DNA from: Macrobrachium rosenbergii
Lineage: Eukaryota > Arthropoda > Malacostraca > Decapoda > Palaemonidae
DNA: 64,000 nt
Assembly: GCF_040412425.1 (NCBI RefSeq)
Contig: NC_089749.1
Coordinates: 31,709,313 to 31,773,312 of the forward strand
Reading direction: 5' to 3'
Part shown: positions 60,169 to 64,000 of the stretch, in pieces
Layout of the letters: every line of letters begins with the position of its first letter
How positions within the stretch are numbered: the stretch's first letter is position 1
The notes under the pieces: generated by a model
Databases searched by the model: none
Seen by the model: only the letters and a program-made list of their open reading frames with translations
What the model was told of the DNA's origin: nothing
Program-made: the position numbers and the translations under genes

Positions 60169-60549
60169 TCAGGTCTCGATGAGAGTGGCTTTTAACTCCT
60201 GGAAGGTGGCGGGGCTCAGCGTCGTCATTAACCATGGGGCAATCTTCTTGCATATTTCCTCCAAGAGGAAGTTGATGGCGATGTCCACCTTCAACACCTC
60301 GTTGGTTAGGCCTGCTACCCTGAATTGCCCCTTGACCCTGTAGAACCAGGACGCTGCATTTTGATGGGTGAATGACGGCAGCCTTATGCTGAGGGCCGCC
60401 TTTGATTGGTCCATCAGGGGGGTCATCGCGCGGGTTGCAGGTACCGGCGTGGAGGGGCACGCAGGAACGGGTTGCACGAGGGAGACATCTGCCTCCGAGA
60501 AGTTCGTGGTAATTTGTATGTGGTTGGGAATGTCTGCGTCCATGCTCAT
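60169..60549 (-). pseudogene. Gypsy gag, N-terminal part
   Basis: From ATG 60549 a 126-codon frame reads MSMDADIPNHIQ, then IRLPSFTHQNAASWFYRVKG QFRVAG, the (L/I)P.F....(A/P)..WF..(V/A)..QF pattern of Gypsy capsids. It ends in a stop just after LKATLIET, before the domain is complete. Confidence 0.85.
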
Positions 60550-60785
60550 TCCGCACTCTCACTTGGAGTGTGAGGGAACACTCGCATCAATACATGCTTG
60601 GGAGCATGCCGTGTGGGTCCACTAATGGCGCCGGTGACCTGCCGACGAGGGTCGGTACTGCCCGAACACTTTGTTGGAGCGCCGTAGTTAGTCCGTTAGG
60701 GGCATGGGTTGGTTCATCGGGCCAAGACTAAGTTGCCGTTTGGGTCCATTAATGGCTTCTGGGAACCACTCCGGGGGGTCACCCC

Positions 60786-61148
60786 TGTGAGAGAGGTGTG
60801 AAATAATGAGCAGGAAGACAAGTACTGCTAGTTTATTGATGAAGCGACCCGCTTATAAAGCGGCGAGCAGACGTCTGCGTATAACGCAGAGACCGTGGGT
60901 ACAAAGATTTACAGGTGACCTGAGGTCAAACTATTTCTCTACAGAAAACATAATGATTAACAATATCTGGTCTGTTACAAAAATACTCTGTTACACATAC
61001 ATAATGCATGGTCACTTGAACAGACAATAAAATATACAATTCACGATAATGATAATAATTTGTGTTCGGCCGACCCTAGGTCGAATGTGAAGGCACCGCA
61101 GAAAACGGGATGTTCATTAGAGAGAACGCGTTGAGCGGGGACTTTACA
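60786..61148 (-). repeat. 5' LTR (minus-strand element)
   Basis: 363 bp, ends tgtgagag...actttaca on the plus strand. It includes a segment with gcttataaagcgg that is absent from the other LTR; on the minus strand this contains ctttataagc, a possible TATA-type promoter element. Confidence 0.9.
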
Positions 61149-63634
61149 AGTTCCCGCCATTCTGTGAGCCCGTAGAATCGGCGGGAGTTTGAAGCGAAAA
61201 AATCCCGTGCACTGAACTTTTTCGCGACAATAGATAAATAAATTTTCTGTCAGAAACAAAGGAAAAAAGAAAATTTTTAGCCAATAGATAAATTATGAAC
61301 TAGTAACAATTAGAGTTACAATGGATCGGTTGTCTAATTATCTACTGCTTTTAAAGTGAACTTGTATAGGGTTAAATCATCCAATAAACTATAATTTTTA
61401 GTCTATCACTTGCTATGAAGCTGAAGTCAAAAAGACATATATAAAGTTTTTCCGATTCACGAAATAATCTTTTGGTTTTCTATCGTTAACGTACACTTCG
61501 AAAAGAGGACCCATACTCGAGAACTAATTGCTCCATAATTATTAAGAGGATTATCAAATTCCTACTTTTTGGTTAACTGTCGAGGGTTCGACGGATTTCA
61601 AAATAGGAAAAATAGCGTCAGTTTCGAATTATACAAAGAATGTACGAGTAATTGCTGCGGTCCATCACACAACAGTAATTTAACTAATGCGGTCGGTCAC
61701 TGGCCATTTTTTCCGACATGAGCTTCTGCTCTTTAGAGGGCGTGGCTCCATGGGCCGTTAACGTTCTTGTTCTTAGCAAGCCTTTTTGGGATGATATTGC
61801 TATTCCCATGTCCTTTACCCATCACCGTCGGCACTTTTCAGAAATCCGGCCCAAAGACGTTTTCCCTAGGGATCGATTGAGGCGATCTCCTGTTGAGCCG
61901 AGGTCGTTAACCACAGAGCCACTAAAATTTATAATTATATCAGAAGCGTTATCGGTTATTTAATACTGATTTGAAATTTTAAATAGAAATGTACATCTCA
62001 CAGTGAGACACTTCTGTATCTATGCTCAGTTTTGTATAACCTATAGACGTACACATACTATATGTTTGCATATTTTTGCGTTTGAATGACGTAGCAATGG
62101 ATTTACTTATGTATTTCATAAAATTATTAGTGGACAGACTATACAGAAAATGTGTCATGAAATAGTGGTGCGATGTATTATTTTTCAGAGAATAAAATTG
62201 TACACATTACGTCACCAACCTGACAGCCACTTACGGGAAAACGCAACTCGCGAGATGGTGTCAGTAAAAAAAGATTCTCCAATGAAGCTGCATGGATGCT
62301 CCACTCTTCAAATTCTGCATAATAAGCCTGCGAATATACTATTTATATAAAATTAAGTAATGAAATTTAAGTTTTCCAAGTTCTTAAGTTTCAATGACCT
62401 TTACGAGTAGTTTAGTTATTTTCATCATAAAACTGTATGAAAATTATTGTTTAAATAAAAAAATGTTATCGATAATTGAAAGTAAACAATTAAAAAAATA
62501 GATTATGAAAGAAGAATAAATTCGTGGAATGAAATAAAGACACACTACTTTCAGCGCATCCTTTTCATAGGCTGCGATAAACAGTCACTGGAAGTATCGA
62601 ATCGATTTCTCATCATCAAGCAGTGGGCTGTCACTCTGTTCGTTCAGAGGCGACGTACGATTGGCAATGTTTCAAATTTAATATTTACCGTATATATTTT
62701 CCTTTTCCGTGTCTCTGTATAGCCAATTTGGTGAGTATCTTTATTAGAATCATTTCTGGTTTGTAAGAGGCTTCATTTCACCTCTTTTCCGTAATATTTC
62801 CGCACATATTGAGGGAGAACTGCAAAGTCGGCCCTACCGCAAAATTGTCACGATTCTCTTTAGGTATTGTAGGCAAACTCAGGTAGCCCTTAACCCAGTG
62901 CTTCCATTGTTTTGGAACAGTAACTCTGCCATTCTCTTACGGTTATTGCCGGTGTTGCCAAATTCTGCGCATAGGGTACTGCACTCGAGTCCAGCCTGTT
63001 TATAAAGTGTAACCAGTGTAGTTTATCCTAGATACAGGTAAGGTTGAGTCCTAGTGCAGGTTCCTTTCTAGGAATTTGTATGAGGTCGGGAGGCCATACC
63101 CTTTTGAAAAAAAAAGTAAAACATAGAACAGCTCCGCACAGACTATTACCCTGGTAATTGATTTTTCCTAACCTTTTAGGGTAATTCTAAGTATTAGCTC
63201 CACGCCTGTTTTTACCTTGGAAACTGTTTTCTTTTTCTACACTTTTAGGGCTTCTGATATTGGCGGTGTATTTGTTTGTTGTCGGCCAAACAGAATGTCC
63301 CTTCGCCGTGTTTAGTACTGGCCCAGGACGGTTACCCATATGTTAACAAGTTATTGCACTTGCCGGACGGGATATGAACCATTAAACAGACGTACCCATG
63401 CTCTGTCTTGTGAAGATCGCATATGGAAACCACTTGCTGGGTGGACTTCAGGGGTTAGTTACAGGTTCATTACATTTGTGTGACAAAAATTGAAGGTAAA
63501 TCCATAATTAGCAACCAAACAACTGTAGAAAAAGTCAAGTCAGAAGGAAATTGCCGCCACGGAGCTACTACTAAGATCTACCACTTTGAGTGTTGCTGAT
63601 GAAGGAGGTGGTGGTGTTTATTGTCAGTCATATT
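61149..63634. other. No recognised gene
   Basis: AT-rich sequence with short unrelated frames. At about 63303-63325 ttcgccgtgtttagtactgg resembles the core motif shared by the MITEs at 4712, 32976 and 34502. No complete element could be delimited there. Confidence 0.4.
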
Positions 63635-63894
63635 GGTAAAACTTTACTTCAGTCGCACAGCCTGATTCCCACCAGTCGTCGACTGGGACAGGTTCCTCAT
63701 AAATACACATAACCTTTCCTATAATTCCAGGTCCTGACCTAACCAGATCTTACCTACCTAACCTAACTGAGGGGGACATGCCATGACCTGGTCAGGGGAG
63801 CTTTGCCCCCCCTGGACCCCCTGAACAAGGTGGTAACCTGTCCCGGTTGGCAACTGGCAGGAATCAGTCTGTGCAAATGAAGTAAAGTTTTACC
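63635..63894. mobile_element. 260-bp MITE with 'ggtaaaactttacttca' ends
   Basis: Left end ggtaaaactttacttcagtc and the complement of the right end (ggtaaaactttacttcattt) match, and the arms continue through cacag-ctgattcc and gggacaggtt for about 65 bp. The centre is G/C-rich (gggggacatg..., gccccccctgg). No convincing target duplication is seen and no protein is encoded. Confidence 0.85.
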
Positions 63895-64000
63895 CTTGTA
63901 TCTCTATCCATCATGGGTTGGGACCTTTTGGGAACACAAAGGCTTGGGTGGGAGAAATCGCTGGGAGAAAGACTGGACTGTCATGTTGTTATGGAATGGT

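Larger units (their letters stand above)
59113..61148 (-). mobile_element. Ty3/Gypsy element with gag-protease only, flanked by LTRs
   Basis: Two similar LTRs (59113-59420 and 60786-61148) start TG and end CA and are flanked by AGTT (59109-59112 and 61149-61152), a 4-bp duplication. On the minus strand they enclose a gag region and a protease fragment, but no reverse transcriptase, RNase H or integrase. The protease fragment runs into the downstream LTR, so the rest of pol was removed at that point. The element cannot move without help from a relative. Confidence 0.9.

Noticed and set aside
59528..60195. Plus-strand frames of 95 and 127 codons
   Set aside because: Opposite strand of the Gypsy gag/protease region, whose motifs lie on the minus strand.

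Overview
This is eukaryotic, repeat-saturated animal DNA, most probably from a decapod crustacean. The evidence is long (TA)n, (CT)n and (CA)n microsatellites every 1-3 kb, decayed LINEs, Ty3/Gypsy elements, many foldback elements and MITEs, and one intron-rich gene. Two dispersed repeats (9.65/27.67 kb and 38.07/40.54 kb) look like families I associate with shrimps and crabs. That is recollection, not a search, and I do not assign a species. No bacterial genes, operons, rRNA, convincing tRNA genes or CRISPR arrays are visible.

The main content is one plus-strand gene assembled from splice sites and protein motifs, about 17.4-54.5 kb. Its exons encode a BTB/POZ domain (39.34-39.55, 44.95-45.10 and the start of 45.74 kb), a Ser/Pro-rich linker with a basic SRKRFK motif (45.74-48.32 kb), a complete ETS DNA-binding domain (48.49-52.84 kb) and a short C-terminal tail ending in a stop at 54469. 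The predicted product is about 640 aa. A BTB domain on an ETS factor is an unusual architecture: the classical ETS partner domain is PNT/SAM, and BTB normally accompanies zinc-finger or Psq domains. Most splice junctions agree in phase. The exception is BTB exon 2 to exon 3, where the phases do not match and a 2.6 kb minisatellite lies in the intron.

Layout. 1-1.8 kb: nothing recognisable. 1.8-5.1 kb: broken Ty3/Gypsy element whose 3' LTR carries a MITE. 7.7-9.4 kb: decayed LINE (family 1). 9.65-10.0 kb: dispersed repeat. 10.26-10.88 kb: (TA)n around a foldback. 10.9-12.55 kb: minus-strand LINE (family 2). 13.8-14.1 kb: foldback. 16.3-16.7 kb: 172-bp duplication. 17.4-17.6 kb: candidate first coding exon. 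17.6-39.3 kb: intron 1, full of microsatellites, foldbacks, MITEs and a second family-1 LINE. 39.3-54.5 kb: remaining exons, whose introns hold a 36-bp minisatellite, a cryptic decayed tandem repeat, a SINE, a third LINE copy and a hAT MITE. 54.5-56.6 kb: probable 3' UTR and flank. 56.67-58.52 kb: PIF/Harbinger-like transposon. 59.1-61.15 kb: Gypsy gag-protease element flanked by two LTRs, minus strand. 63.6-63.9 kb: MITE.

Only the BTB-ETS gene looks like host coding sequence. Everything else supported here is mobile or tandem repeat DNA.
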